A stretch of DNA of 64,000 bases from the NCBI GenBank assembly GCA_044352985.1, contig JBILCU010000001.1:124001-188000 (forward strand), given 5' to 3'. The stretch is from JADJDM01 sp044352985 (GTDB lineage: Bacteria; Bacteroidota; Bacteroidia; B-17B0; Aurantibacillaceae). Below the pieces are notes generated by a model. The model was not told the DNA's origin. It saw only the letters and a list, made by a program, of their open reading frames with translations, and did no database searches. Below are positions 1-9,412 of the stretch, piece by piece (position 1 is the first letter of the stretch; each line of letters starts with the position of its first letter). The position numbers were made by a program, and so were the translations under genes.

Positions 1-2
1 TC

Positions 3-2825
3 AATTATCACAAAATAATTGGGACACAAAAAATAGTGGATCCATACACAACTCTTGGAATTGGCTTTACTAAAAGAAGTGTTGCAAAATTTATAAATAC
101 CGGAACATTAAATTTTACTTTAGGAACAAATATTTGGCCTATTGAATTTTTAGGAATTTACATCGAGAGTGCTGCAAAAATTGGTCTCGTAAATCCATTC
201 ATCAAAAACGCTAGTAATTATTTTCAGCACAGCATTGGTGTAACTTATAGCTTAGGGGCAATCCCCATTAAAAAAAGCAAAAAAAATAAATTTTTTGCCA
301 TTAATAAAAAAGATAATTCTTTAAAAATGGATGGATATGTTTTCCAAACTATGGATACTACTAGACCTGCGGCTTTTTTAAAAATTAAATTAATTGATAG
401 CTTAGGAAAAACCATTTCAGAAACCAGAACCCAAGCAAATGGTTATTTTGTTTTTAAAACATTGCAATTATCAAAAACTTACACTATTGATATTGATGAA
501 AATGATCCTGATTTTTCAAACAACAAACGTTTCTATCTCGCAAATCATAACAAAAAACTACTTAGGGTTAGTCAAACTAAAGAAAACAACAAATTTGTAT
601 TTAAAAATCTCATTACAGACAATACTTCCATTTTAGAAGAAATTTATGTAGAAGACGAGCAAGAAATAGCGGGAAATTTATTTTTCGGCAAAAATCAATC
701 GCCACTTGCTGAAATAAAAATTATTGCAAAAAATGAAAGCGGAAATATACTTGAAGAAACTTACACAGATAAAAATGGGAACTTCTCATTTATTCATATT
801 CCTAAAAATACCAATGTTATTATAGAGCCTGCTCCCAATCAAAAAAACATTAGCCCTGAAACTGAAGTAGTATTAAAAAACATACAGGGGAAGACGATTA
901 AAATAATTAAAGCAGATGCTAATGGAAGTTTTTATTTTAATCTGCTTCATAACGAAAGCACTACTGTAGATGAAATGCTGATAGCGGATTCAAATCCTTT
1001 ATTAGAATTTAAAGCTACAATTACAAATGATAAAAATGAAAATCTTGCCAATACTATTGTTTATTTAAAAGATGAAAACGGAAACATCATTGCCACCGGA
1101 AGAACTGACGGGCAAGGCAAAATAATTTTCAGAAATTTACCTCCGAATAAAAAATACCTATTGAGCTTTGATGAGAAAGATGCGGGATTAAATCGTTATA
1201 CTAAAATCATTATCAAATCAGAAAATGGAGCTGTTGTAAAAGAAGTATATAGAAACGAAAAAGGGTTTCAATATGAGGTTTTAAATAATGATAAATCGCT
1301 TTTGTCTGAAATTAAAGCTGAAGATGGAAGCATACCACTTTCTTTTATTGCAAGCATTCAGGATGAAAATTTAAAACTGATTCCAAACTTGCTTGTTATT
1401 GTTAAAGAAAAAAACGGCGAAGAATTATACCGTACTACTACTGATAATAACGGAAAATTAAAATTGAACCAATTAGTGAAAGATAAAAACTATGATTTAG
1501 AATTTGATCCAAACGACCCACGAATTAAATCCATCAAAAAAATCATCATCAAATCTGAAAACAATAAACTTACTAAAGAGCTCGTTCGTAAAGCAAATGG
1601 TTTTCATTTTAATGTGTTAACATCAGATAAAATAAATCTGAATGAATTAAGCACAGAGGAAGTTAATTTGAGTTCTATTAAAACATCAAAAAACTCAAAC
1701 TCCTTAGCTCCAAAAGATGAAAAAGTATCATCTCCTAAAGAACAAGAAACAGAGTACCACATTAATTTAAAAGCTTATGTTTTTGATGAAAACAATAACA
1801 TATTAAATCATTTAGCTGTTATTATTAAAAACAAAGAAGGTACAGTTTTAAAAATAGATACGACAAACATGTATGGCGCATTTTATGTGAAAGATTTACC
1901 ACCGCAACAGGATTTTGAAGTTGAGTTCGATGAAAAAGATTCGCGTTTAAATAAGGCAAACAAAATAAGTATAAAATCAACAAATGATACTACTTTAAAA
2001 CAAATCGAACATAAACCTAGTGGCTATAAATTAAATTTATTAAAGTCGGACACAACATTACTACAAAAGTCTCATTCAGAAGTAGAACCTTCAATTCAAT
2101 TAGATTTTAAAGCAAGTGTTTTGGATGATAAAAATAAACCTCTTCCAAATTTTACTATTACACTGAAAGATGAAAACAACCACATCATTAAAAAACAAAC
2201 AACTGATAAAAATGGAAAAATAGTGTTTGATCATTTATTAGGTAGCGAAAATCATAAATTAGAATTTGACGAGAATGATCCACGAATTAAAAACATAGGC
2301 AAAATATTAATTAAATCTGATGACGGTAAAATGACTCGAGAAGTGAAACGTGTTGAAAAAGGCTTTGAATACAGTCTCAATAAAATTGAAACTGATTTAA
2401 TGGATGAATATAAAATTACTGAGCTAGAAAACATAAAAGTCGAGAAACTTTATAAGAAAAAAGGAAAAATTGTAAAAGTAAAAGAAGAATTAAGCTTCAA
2501 TACGGGCGATGCCGTATTACAGCAAGAACAAAAAGAGTTTATAAACAAAATAAATAAAATATTAAAACAAACTCCAGAATTAAAGTTAGAAGTAAGTGGC
2601 TATGCCGATTCTCGATCGGGTGAAAAAACTAATTTATTATTAAGTGAAAAAAGAGCAAAGACTGTTGGCGATTATCTTATAGAACAAGGAATACCCAGAC
2701 CTAGAATTATAATCATCGGATATGGTGAATCACGACTGAAAACAAAATGCCCCGATTTTTCAGAATGTACTGAAGCACAACACGCCGAAAACAGAAGAGT
2801 TGAGTTTAGATTATTTGTAGACTAA
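3..2825 (+). CDS. OmpA-family outer-membrane protein with repeated Ig-like/carboxypeptidase-regulatory domains (5' end outside window)
   Basis: The frame is open to the window edge and position 36 is only an internal GTG, so the true start lies upstream. The first ~75 visible residues look like the last strands of a beta-barrel (GVTYSLG). Then come about five or six repeats of ~110 residues; each has a TDxxGxxxFxxL turn, an FDExDxR segment, a KIxIKS strand and a GFxYxxL strand, as in carboxypeptidase-regulatory-like folds. The last ~115 residues are an OmpA peptidoglycan-binding domain (SFNTGDAVL, YADSRSGE, LSEKRAKTV, GYGES, NRRVEFRL). Such proteins sit in the outer membrane and tether it to peptidoglycan; in Bacteroidota some belong to gliding or T9SS envelope clusters, but nothing here proves that. 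A specific role cannot be assigned. Confidence 0.85.
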   Translation, partial: NYHKIIGTQKIVDPYTTLGIGFTKRSVAKFINTGTLNFTLGTNIWPIEFLGIYIESAAKIGLVNPFIKNASNYFQHSIGVTYSLGAIPIKKSKKNKFFAINKKDNSLKMDGYVFQTMDTTRPAAFLKIKLIDSLGKTISETRTQANGYFVFKTLQLSKTYTIDIDENDPDFSNNKRFYLANHNKKLLRVSQTKENNKFVFKNLITDNTSILEEIYVEDEQEIAGNLFFGKNQSPLAEIKIIAKNESGNILEETYTDKNGNFSFIHIPKNTNVIIEPAPNQKNISPETEVVLKNIQGKTIKIIKADANGSFYFNLLHNESTTVDEMLIADSNPLLEFKATITNDKNENLANTIVYLKDENGNIIATGRTDGQGKIIFRNLPPNKKYLLSFDEKDAGLNRYTKIIIKSENGAVVKEVYRNEKGFQYEVLNNDKSLLSEIKAEDGSIPLSFIASIQDENLKLIPNLLVIVKEKNGEELYRTTTDNNGKLKLNQLVKDKNYDLEFDPNDPRIKSIKKIIIKSENNKLTKELVRKANGFHFNVLTSDKINLNELSTEEVNLSSIKTSKNSNSLAPKDEKVSSPKEQETEYHINLKAYVFDENNNILNHLAVIIKNKEGTVLKIDTTNMYGAFYVKDLPPQQDFEVEFDEKDSRLNKANKISIKSTNDTTLKQIEHKPSGYKLNLLKSDTTLLQKSHSEVEPSIQLDFKASVLDDKNKPLPNFTITLKDENNHIIKKQTTDKNGKIVFDHLLGSENHKLEFDENDPRIKNIGKILIKSDDGKMTREVKRVEKGFEYSLNKIETDLMDEYKITELENIKVEKLYKKKGKIVKVKEELSFNTGDAVLQQEQKEFINKINKILKQTPELKLEVSGYADSRSGEKTNLLLSEKRAKTVGDYLIEQGIPRPRIIIIGYGESRLKTKCPDFSECTEAQHAENRRVEFRLFVD

Positions 2826-2920
2826 TCAAGGCCTCATAAAACAACTAATAAAATAAAATTCAACTGAATTATTTTATTTAAATTAGCCATCCTTAAATAC
2901 TAAACATTTATAAATCTGCT

Positions 2921-4285
2921 ATGAACTACAGTAAAAACATTTTAGAAACCATTGGAAATACGCCTCTTGTAAAGATAAATTCAATTACCAAAGATATTCC
3001 GGCACTTGTATTGGCAAAAGTTGAAACTACTAATCCGGGCAATTCGATTAAAGATCGTATGGCATTGAAAATGATTGAAGATGCTGAAAAAGATGGCCGT
3101 TTAAAACCCGGTGGTACAATAATCGAAGGAACATCTGGTAACACAGGAATGGGATTGGCTATTGCCTCAGTAATTAAAGGATACAAATGTATTTTTACAA
3201 CTACAGATAAACAAAGTAAAGAAAAAGTGGATGCCCTTCGCGCTTTTGGTGCAGAGGTAGTAGTTTGCCCAACAGATGTTGATCCGGAAGATCCACGTTC
3301 GTATTATTCAGTTTCATCGCGATTAGTAAACGAGATTCCAAACTCATGGAAACCTAATCAGTATGACAACCCAAGTAATGCAGTTGCACATTACGAGCAA
3401 ACAGGTCCTGAAATTTGGGAACAAACCAATGGTAAAATTACTCATCTTGTTGTTGGTGTAGGTACTGGTGGAACAATATGTGGTACAGGAAAATATTTAA
3501 AAGAAAAAAATCCGAATATTAAAATTTTAGGCATCGATACTTACGGTTCTGTTTTTAAAAAGTATAAGGAAACTGGAATTTTTGATAAAAACGAAATTTA
3601 TCCGTACATCACCGAAGGTATTGGCGAAGATTTTTTACCACAAAATGTTGATTTCAATATTATCGATCACTTTGAAAAAGTAACTGATAAAGATGCTGCT
3701 GTTATGACTCGTCGTATTCCTCGTGAAGAAGGAATATTTGTTGGAAACTCAGCCGGTTCAGCAATGGCCGGTCTTGTTCAGATGAAAGAGCAATTTAAAG
3801 AAGGAGATGTAGTTGTTGTAATTTTTCACGATCACGGAACACGTTATTTAGGTAAAATGTTTAACGACGATTGGATGCGAGATAGAGGATTTTTAGAAGT
3901 TAAAAAACCAAAGGCAGTAGATTTAATTAAAAATCATAAAGACAAAAAATTAATTACAGTTAGTCCTGAAACACCTATTAGTGATGCTGTAAATTTAATG
4001 ACCAAATATAACATCTCGCAAATACCTGTAATGAAAGGACATGAACATGTTGGTGCACTAAATGACAATTATGTATTTGCACAACTGATTAAAAACGAAG
4101 GATTAAAACAATCTAACGTTGAGCAATTAATGCAAAAGCCTTTTCCTATTATTGATGGTAATTTAGGATTAGAAGAAGTATCGAAATTAATTTCTAAAGA
4201 AAATAATGCCGTTTTAGTAAAAGATTTAGGCGGTTCTGTTCATATCATCACAAAGCATGATATAATTGCCGCCATCGGTAATTAA
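2921..4285 (+). CDS. cystathionine beta-synthase (PLP enzyme with C-terminal CBS pair)
   Basis: Condenses serine with homocysteine to cystathionine (transsulfuration), in the cytoplasm. Fold-type II PLP enzyme: the Schiff-base lysine is Lys44 in NSIKDR, the substrate/PLP loop EGTSGNTGMG is at 69-78 and the glycine-rich phosphate loop GVGTGGTICGTG is near residue 180. After the catalytic part (~1-325) comes a pair of CBS motifs (~335-454), which bind adenosyl ligands in relatives. Its 454 residues fit the CBS-domain-bearing form rather than the shorter cysteine synthase. The gene is monocistronic and converges with the response regulator downstream; they share the hairpin at 4300-4336. O-acetylserine sulfhydrylase activity cannot be excluded from sequence. 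Confidence 0.9.
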   Translation: MNYSKNILETIGNTPLVKINSITKDIPALVLAKVETTNPGNSIKDRMALKMIEDAEKDGRLKPGGTIIEGTSGNTGMGLAIASVIKGYKCIFTTTDKQSKEKVDALRAFGAEVVVCPTDVDPEDPRSYYSVSSRLVNEIPNSWKPNQYDNPSNAVAHYEQTGPEIWEQTNGKITHLVVGVGTGGTICGTGKYLKEKNPNIKILGIDTYGSVFKKYKETGIFDKNEIYPYITEGIGEDFLPQNVDFNIIDHFEKVTDKDAAVMTRRIPREEGIFVGNSAGSAMAGLVQMKEQFKEGDVVVVIFHDHGTRYLGKMFNDDWMRDRGFLEVKKPKAVDLIKNHKDKKLITVSPETPISDAVNLMTKYNISQIPVMKGHEHVGALNDNYVFAQLIKNEGLKQSNVEQLMQKPFPIIDGNLGLEEVSKLISKENNAVLVKDLGGSVHIITKHDIIAAIGN

Positions 4286-4299
4286 TGAAAATAAAGTGG

Positions 4300-4336
4300 A
4301 ACTACTTGTAAATTCATTACGAATTTACAAGTAGTT
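4300..4336. terminator. bidirectional hairpin between convergent genes
   Basis: A perfect 16-bp inverted repeat (AACTACTTGTAAATTC, 5-nt loop, and its complement). It lies just after the beta-synthase stop and includes the last codons and stop of the convergent response regulator. The T/A flanks suit termination in both directions. Confidence 0.7.
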
Positions 4337-5018
4337 TAAATCCTTTACCATGTATGTTTATTATTTCTACTTTTTGATCGTCCTTTAGGTATTTTCTTAG
4401 TTTGGCGATGTAAACATCCATGCTTCTTCCATTAAAGTAATTATCATCGTGCCAAATTGTTTTAAGTGCAAAATTACGGTCGAGCACATCGTTTTTATGA
4501 ATACATAACAAACGCAGTAATCCAGCCTCTTTAGTAGTAAGCTTTAAAGAAGTACCATTGTAATTAAGTAATTGTTTTTCACTATCAAATTTATAAACAC
4601 CAACATCAAAATGAGTTTGCTGATTACTAATTGCAATTTGTTTGTTTGATCTTCTTAATACTGCTTGAATACGAACCAAAAGTTCTTCCATACTAAATGG
4701 TTTGGTAATGTAATCATCTGCGCCAGCATTAAATCCTTCCAATGTATCTTCCTTCATAGATTTTGCTGTAAGGAAAATGATTGGAATTTGTTTATTAGTT
4801 ACACGTATTTCCTTAGCCAAGGTTAACCCATCTTTAAATGGCATCATCACATCTAACAAAATCAAATCATAATCGCTTTTACAAAATAAATCATACCCTT
4901 CTTTACCATCTTTTCCTAATTTTGTTTGATAGCCTTTTGCATCTAAATACTCCTGAAGTAAAATCCCTAAATTAGGATCATCCTCAACTAATAATATTTT
5001 TAATTTTTCTGTATTCAT
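4317..5018 (-). CDS. OmpR-family DNA-binding response regulator
   Basis: Receiver domain at ~7-120 with acidic pocket VEDD, phospho-acceptor Asp56 (LILLDVMMP), the conserved Thr/Lys region (FLTAKS) and DDYITKPF; then a winged-helix Trans_reg_C domain (~135-230, ending KLRKYL...IHGKGFKL). It acts as a phosphorylation-controlled transcription factor. It lies 17 bp downstream of the histidine kinase and is surely its partner. The last codons form one arm of the shared terminator hairpin. The signal and regulon cannot be told from sequence. Confidence 0.92.
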   Translation of the reverse strand: MNTEKLKILLVEDDPNLGILLQEYLDAKGYQTKLGKDGKEGYDLFCKSDYDLILLDVMMPFKDGLTLAKEIRVTNKQIPIIFLTAKSMKEDTLEGFNAGADDYITKPFSMEELLVRIQAVLRRSNKQIAISNQQTHFDVGVYKFDSEKQLLNYNGTSLKLTTKEAGLLRLLCIHKNDVLDRNFALKTIWHDDNYFNGRSMDVYIAKLRKYLKDDQKVEIINIHGKGFKLLVNS

Positions 5019-5035
5019 ATTGCTTGTTTTTATTG

Positions 5036-6637
5036 TTAATTAACTACTTGTTTTGGTAAAAAAATTTTAAATGTAGAGCCTTTGTTTAATTCGCTATCTA
5101 CTTGAATGTGTCCGCCATGCTTTTCTACAACAGCTTTCACATAGCTTAAGCCTAATCCAAATCCTTTAATATTATGAACGTTTCCGGTTGGTATTCTATA
5201 AAACTTATCAAATATTTTTTTTAAGTTTTCTTTACTGATACCAATGCCATTATCCTTAACAGAAAAAATTATGCCATTATCATAGTTCTCTGTCTTAATG
5301 TCAATTTCGGGGATTTCTTTAGAATATTTAATGGCATTATCTAAAAGATTATATACAATATTGGTAATGTGTACTTTGTCGCCATTAAATAAAGGTTGTG
5401 TTGCCAAAAAATGATGGGTTAAAGCACCGTTACGTGAATCAATTTGTATTTGTATGTTTTGTATAGCTTGTTCAATAATCTCATGAATATTCAATAAATC
5501 TGATTTTAATTTAATTTTTCCCTTGTCTAAAATTGATGTCTGTAAAATACTTTCTACCAAAACACTTAATCGTTTATTTTCATCTCTAATCATTTTCACA
5601 AACCGTTCAATTTTTTCTGGTGTTTTAATAATGGTTTGATCATTGAGCATTTCGCTAGCTAATGAAATAGTTGAAATAGGTGTTTTAAACTCATGTGTCA
5701 TATTACTGATAAAATCATTTTTAATGGCTGACAATTTTTTCTGCCTATTAATTGTAGATATAGTATAATAAAATGAAAGCGATAAAATAATGATTATTAA
5801 TGCCGAGGCAAGTAACATTACCCATAATGTTTTAAATAAATAGGTTTTATGTTTAGGGAAATATACTGATAGATAAGAGGGCTGAATAAAAACATTATTA
5901 GGAGATAAACTTACTTTAAAATAACAACCCGATGTATCGCAAGTTGGTGTTGATTTTTTGAAATCAGTTATAGCACTATTTTCATCTTGAGAAATTCTAT
6001 ATAAATAGTTCCATTTAATGCCATGTTCAATAAATTTTACCCGAATTAAAGAATCAAGCAACAAGGTATCAAGCTGTGGTTTGTAATTTTTGTAAACACT
6101 TATGCTTACCAATTCTTCAAATAAATCGTTAACCATTTCTGTTTTTTGCTGCATCAGTTCTAATTTTATTTTCTCATTATTCTGATATGCCGAAACATTT
6201 GGAACTATGGGACCTAAAATAGTATTTGCTTGTAAAGTATCTCCTGAATACCTATTTATATTACTCGAAACAACACCTCCAGAGTCGGTTGTCATTTCCT
6301 CATAAATCTGAACATTTAATTTTTCATCGGATAATGGAAACAGATTTTTTTTACTTGTATCAAAAGGGTTTATAGCATTAATGTTATAATTAGAAGGATA
6401 ACTTCTTATCCCTTGTTTTTTAAATTTAATTTTCTTTTTGATTTTTTCTGCAGCATCTGATTTTTCAAATTTCTCAACCACATCATTCAATGCTTCGTTT
6501 ACCGAATTTTTAAACTCATCTTCTCGTAATTCAATAGCATTACTTATCCAAAATAACTGCACAGCGATTAATGCAAGTATTGAGATACTTGCGAGAATGG
6601 TAACGGTACCTGTTTTTAGCCTAAACATCTTTTTCAA
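5036..6637 (-). CDS. two-component sensor histidine kinase
   Basis: Two membrane segments (~11-31 and ~271-293) flank a ~240-residue periplasmic sensor region with no family I recognise; it contains two cysteines at 233 and 238. Then a HisKA domain with phospho-acceptor His315 (SNMTHEFKTP) and a HATPase domain with N box (NLLDNAIKYS), G1 (VKDNGIGI) and G2 (GFGLGLSYVKAV) motifs. It is transcribed first in an operon with the response regulator. The upstream 139 bp are shared with the divergent ABC-ATPase gene. This architecture is the standard Bacteroidota kinase type; the ligand is unknown. Confidence 0.92.
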   Translation of the reverse strand: MKKMFRLKTGTVTILASISILALIAVQLFWISNAIELREDEFKNSVNEALNDVVEKFEKSDAAEKIKKKIKFKKQGIRSYPSNYNINAINPFDTSKKNLFPLSDEKLNVQIYEEMTTDSGGVVSSNINRYSGDTLQANTILGPIVPNVSAYQNNEKIKLELMQQKTEMVNDLFEELVSISVYKNYKPQLDTLLLDSLIRVKFIEHGIKWNYLYRISQDENSAITDFKKSTPTCDTSGCYFKVSLSPNNVFIQPSYLSVYFPKHKTYLFKTLWVMLLASALIIIILSLSFYYTISTINRQKKLSAIKNDFISNMTHEFKTPISTISLASEMLNDQTIIKTPEKIERFVKMIRDENKRLSVLVESILQTSILDKGKIKLKSDLLNIHEIIEQAIQNIQIQIDSRNGALTHHFLATQPLFNGDKVHITNIVYNLLDNAIKYSKEIPEIDIKTENYDNGIIFSVKDNGIGISKENLKKIFDKFYRIPTGNVHNIKGFGLGLSYVKAVVEKHGGHIQVDSELNKGSTFKIFLPKQVVN

Positions 6638-6763
6638 AATTAACTATTAAGACAAACTACAGCTTATATTATGAATTTTTAACAGCACAACCTACCTTTA
6701 TGAAATGACTGTTTTCCGTTAAAGATTTGTGAATCACTCATTTTTTTTTGTGAATTCTTCATC

Positions 6764-6771
6764 TAACTTTG
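6764..6771 (+). promoter_or_regulatory. -7 promoter box TAACTTTG
   Basis: Matches the Bacteroidota -7 consensus TAnnTTTG and stands only 5 nt before the ATG at 6777, so the transcript would be leaderless or nearly so. No TTTG at the usual 19-21 nt upstream spacing was found. It shows that the in-frame extension back to 6729 is probably not translated. Confidence 0.5.
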
Positions 6772-6776
6772 TTGTA

Positions 6777-7487
6777 ATGCAGGAAATCATAAAACTAAGC
6801 AACATTGCCCGAAAGTATACAATCGGAAAAGAAACTATTCACGCACTGAAATCAGTTAGTTTATCTATCAATAAAAATGAGTATGTAGCTTTAATGGGGC
6901 CTTCTGGTTCTGGCAAATCAACCCTCATGAATATTTTAGGCTGCTTGGATACACCCTCATCGGGAGAATACATTTTAAACAACATAGCAGTTGCAGGTAT
7001 GCTGGATAACGATTTAGCTGAAGTTAGAAACAAGGAAATTGGTTTTGTTTTTCAAACATTTAATTTATTGCCAAAAGCAACTGCCCTCGAAAACGTTGCC
7101 TTACCACTTGTTTATGCAGGCATTTCAAAAACAGAACGTGAAAAATTAGCACTTGAGGCACTTGATCATGTAGGGTTAGCTAATCGTGTAACTCACAAAC
7201 CTAATGAGTTATCTGGTGGTCAGCGTCAACGTGTTGCTGTGGCAAGAGCTCTTGTAAATAAACCGGCTATTATTCTTGCCGATGAACCAACTGGTAATTT
7301 AGATTCAAAAACATCAAACGAAATCATGGGACTTTTTGAGGAAATACACAAAAACGGAAACACCATTATCTTAGTTACGCACGAAGAAGACATTGCAAGG
7401 TATGCACACCGAATAGTTAGATTAAAAGATGGATTGGTTGAGTCTGATCAACTTAACCCAGATTTTGTTACCGTTTTAAAAAACTAA
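6777..7487 (+). CDS. ABC transporter ATP-binding protein (LolD/MacB type)
   Basis: 236-residue ATPase subunit: Walker A GPSGSGKST (41-49), Q-loop FQTFNLLPK, signature LSGGQRQR (145-152), Walker B ILADEP (166-171) and H-loop VTHEED. The close match to the LolD/MacB/FtsE group (PTGNLDSKTS after Walker B) suggests lipoprotein or macrolide-type export work rather than solute import. No permease gene is adjacent, so the partner must be elsewhere. The ATG at 6777 is preferred over the GTG at 6729 because a promoter box lies between them. The stop abuts the rsmI start (0-bp gap), suggesting one transcript with rsmI and corA. Confidence 0.9.
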   Translation: MQEIIKLSNIARKYTIGKETIHALKSVSLSINKNEYVALMGPSGSGKSTLMNILGCLDTPSSGEYILNNIAVAGMLDNDLAEVRNKEIGFVFQTFNLLPKATALENVALPLVYAGISKTEREKLALEALDHVGLANRVTHKPNELSGGQRQRVAVARALVNKPAIILADEPTGNLDSKTSNEIMGLFEEIHKNGNTIILVTHEEDIARYAHRIVRLKDGLVESDQLNPDFVTVLKN

Positions 7488-8195
7488 ATGATGTCGAGAT
7501 TAATTTTAGTTCCAACGCCAATCGGAAATTTAGAAGATATTACATTACGCGCAATACGTATTTTGAAAGAATGTGATTTGATATTGGCCGAAGACACTCG
7601 AGTTACAGCGCATTTGCTAAAACATCTCGAAATTAGTAAGCCATTAAAATCTTATCATCAACATAACGAACATAAAATAATTGATGAATTAGTTCAACAA
7701 ATTGCAAATAATAATAGTACTGTTTTGGTTAGCGATGCCGGAACTCCTGCCATTTCTGACCCTGGATTTTTACTGGTTAGATCTTGCATAAAAGAGGGCA
7801 TTATAATTGAAACTCTTCCTGGGCCAACAGCTTTTGTGCCTGCATTAGTAAATTCCGGCCTTCCTTGTAATGAATTTGCGTTTTATGGTTTTTTGCCTCA
7901 AAAAAAAGGAAGATTAAGTAAATGGCAGCTTTTAAAAGATGAAACTAAAACCTTTATACTTTACGAATCTCCCTATCGATTAATAAAACTACTTGAAGAA
8001 ATTATTTTACATTTAGGACCTCAACGATTAATTTGTGTTTCAAGAGAAATTAGTAAATTGTTTGAGGAAAATAAAAGAGGGGAGGCTGCAGAAGTATTAG
8101 CTTATTTTAAATCAAAAACTGTTAAAGGAGAATTAGTAATTATTATTCAAGGTAAACAACAAAGCGCAGTTGTTCATGACGAGGAGGAGAGTTAA
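7488..8195 (+). CDS. rsmI: 16S rRNA (cytidine(1402)-2'-O)-methyltransferase RsmI
   Basis: Uses SAM to methylate the ribose of C1402 in 16S rRNA, fine-tuning decoding. Tetrapyrrole-methylase fold with the N-terminal signature LVPTPIGNLEDITLRA, AEDTR, the VSDAGTPAISDPG loop and LPGPTA, ending with ...CVSREISK. The 235 residues are slightly short of the E. coli enzyme, which carries an extra C-terminal domain. It starts directly after the ABC-ATPase stop (ATGATG, either could start) and overlaps the corA start by 20 bp. Confidence 0.93.
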   Translation: MMSRLILVPTPIGNLEDITLRAIRILKECDLILAEDTRVTAHLLKHLEISKPLKSYHQHNEHKIIDELVQQIANNNSTVLVSDAGTPAISDPGFLLVRSCIKEGIIIETLPGPTAFVPALVNSGLPCNEFAFYGFLPQKKGRLSKWQLLKDETKTFILYESPYRLIKLLEEIILHLGPQRLICVSREISKLFEENKRGEAAEVLAYFKSKTVKGELVIIIQGKQQSAVVHDEEES

Positions 8196-9237
8196 AATAA
8201 AAAAGCACAATATAGGGGCGCCTCCCGGCGAGCTTTATTATTCGGGTAACGAGATAGGTGAAAAAATAAAAATCACCCTCATTCAATTCAACGAAAAAGA
8301 ATATTCTGAGCATGTTTTTTATTCTGTTAATGAAACCTTAAAAGCCATCCATCCATCATTAATAAAATGGATTAATATAGATGGTTTACATAAGGTTGAA
8401 GTAATTGATGAAATTGGCAGAGCATACGGAATTCATCCATTAACACAAGAAGATATTGTTCATATTGAATCAAGACCAAAGTTTGAAGAATATGCAAGAT
8501 ATGTTGTCTGCATTCTGCAAATGCTCTATTATGAATCTAATGTTTGCTACGAACACCTTGGTATTGTTTTATTAGAAGATACAGTAATATCTTTTCAAGA
8601 ACCAAAAGGAGGCGATGCCTTTGAAATGGTGAGAATCCGTTTACGTGAATGCAAAGGAAGAGTTCGTAAAATGGGGCCGGATTATTTATCGTATGCATTA
8701 ATAGATGCAGTAGTTGATCATTATTTTGTTGTGCTTGAAAAGTTAGGGGAGAAAATTGACGCACTGGATGATGAAATCATTAAAAACAAAGCGAAAGATG
8801 TAATGCTTCAAATACATGATTTAAAAAGAGAAGTATTACTTACCCGAAAATTAATATGGCCATCACGAGAAATGATTGTTAATATGATGCGTAGCGACAC
8901 GGAATTAATAAGTGAAACGAATATTATTTATTTAAGAGATGTACATGACCATATAAATAGAGTTACAGACACTATTGATCAATACCGAGAGACATTAAGC
9001 AACATGACAGAGGTGTATTTAGCAAACAATGCCAATAAAATGAATGAGGTTATGAAGGCATTAACTACTATCTCTGCTATTTTTATACCCGTTACATTTA
9101 TTGCAGGAGTTTACGGAATGAATTTTGAAAACATGCCTGAACTTTCTACACCATTTGGATATTGGATTACCATGGGTGTTATGGGAGCAATTATGATAGG
9201 AATGGGGATTTATTTTCGTACCAAAAAATGGTGGTAA
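8176..9237 (+). CDS. corA: CorA-family magnesium/cobalt transporter
   Basis: Divalent-cation channel of the inner membrane. The long N-terminal cytoplasmic domain is followed by two C-terminal membrane helices with the family signature YGMNFENMPE (GMN selectivity loop) between them, and it ends in basic RTKKWW. 353 residues from the ATG at 8176; the TTG two codons earlier is less likely. The start overlaps the rsmI gene by 20 bp, which implies translational coupling. Confidence 0.93.
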   Translation: MTRRRVKIKKHNIGAPPGELYYSGNEIGEKIKITLIQFNEKEYSEHVFYSVNETLKAIHPSLIKWINIDGLHKVEVIDEIGRAYGIHPLTQEDIVHIESRPKFEEYARYVVCILQMLYYESNVCYEHLGIVLLEDTVISFQEPKGGDAFEMVRIRLRECKGRVRKMGPDYLSYALIDAVVDHYFVVLEKLGEKIDALDDEIIKNKAKDVMLQIHDLKREVLLTRKLIWPSREMIVNMMRSDTELISETNIIYLRDVHDHINRVTDTIDQYRETLSNMTEVYLANNANKMNEVMKALTTISAIFIPVTFIAGVYGMNFENMPELSTPFGYWITMGVMGAIMIGMGIYFRTKKWW

Positions 9238-9285
9238 ATTACACTATGTAGTGTTTAAAAAATCTGCATATTTGCACTTCTATTT

Positions 9286-9370
9286 GCCCAGGTGTTGGAA
9301 TTGGTAGACAAGCACGTTTGAGGGGCGTGTGCCGCAAGGCGTATGGGTTCAAGTCCCATTCTGGGTACCA
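9286..9370 (+). tRNA. tRNA-Leu (anticodon GAG)
   Basis: A full cloverleaf can be drawn: acceptor GCCCAGG pairs with TCTGGGT, discriminator A and encoded CCA; anticodon stem CACGT/GCGTG encloses loop TTGAGGG with anticodon GAG; a long variable arm (TGCCGCAAGGCGT) is typical of Leu; T arm GGGTTCAAGTCCC. The 3' half serves as the boundary of a variable island. Confidence 0.95.
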
Positions 9371-9412
9371 AGCCGGACTTCTCTTGTAAAAAAAGAGAGT
9401 CCGGCTTTTTTG
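9371..9412 (+). terminator. rho-independent terminator after tRNA-Leu
   Basis: The inverted repeat AGCCGGACT...AGTCCGGCT with extra pairing TCTCTT/AAGAGA is followed by a run of T. It sits immediately 3' of the tRNA. Confidence 0.85.

Noticed and set aside
2840..2885. Terminator between the OmpA gene and the beta-synthase gene
   Set aside because: Only a weak, all-AT partial palindrome; not distinguishable from background.
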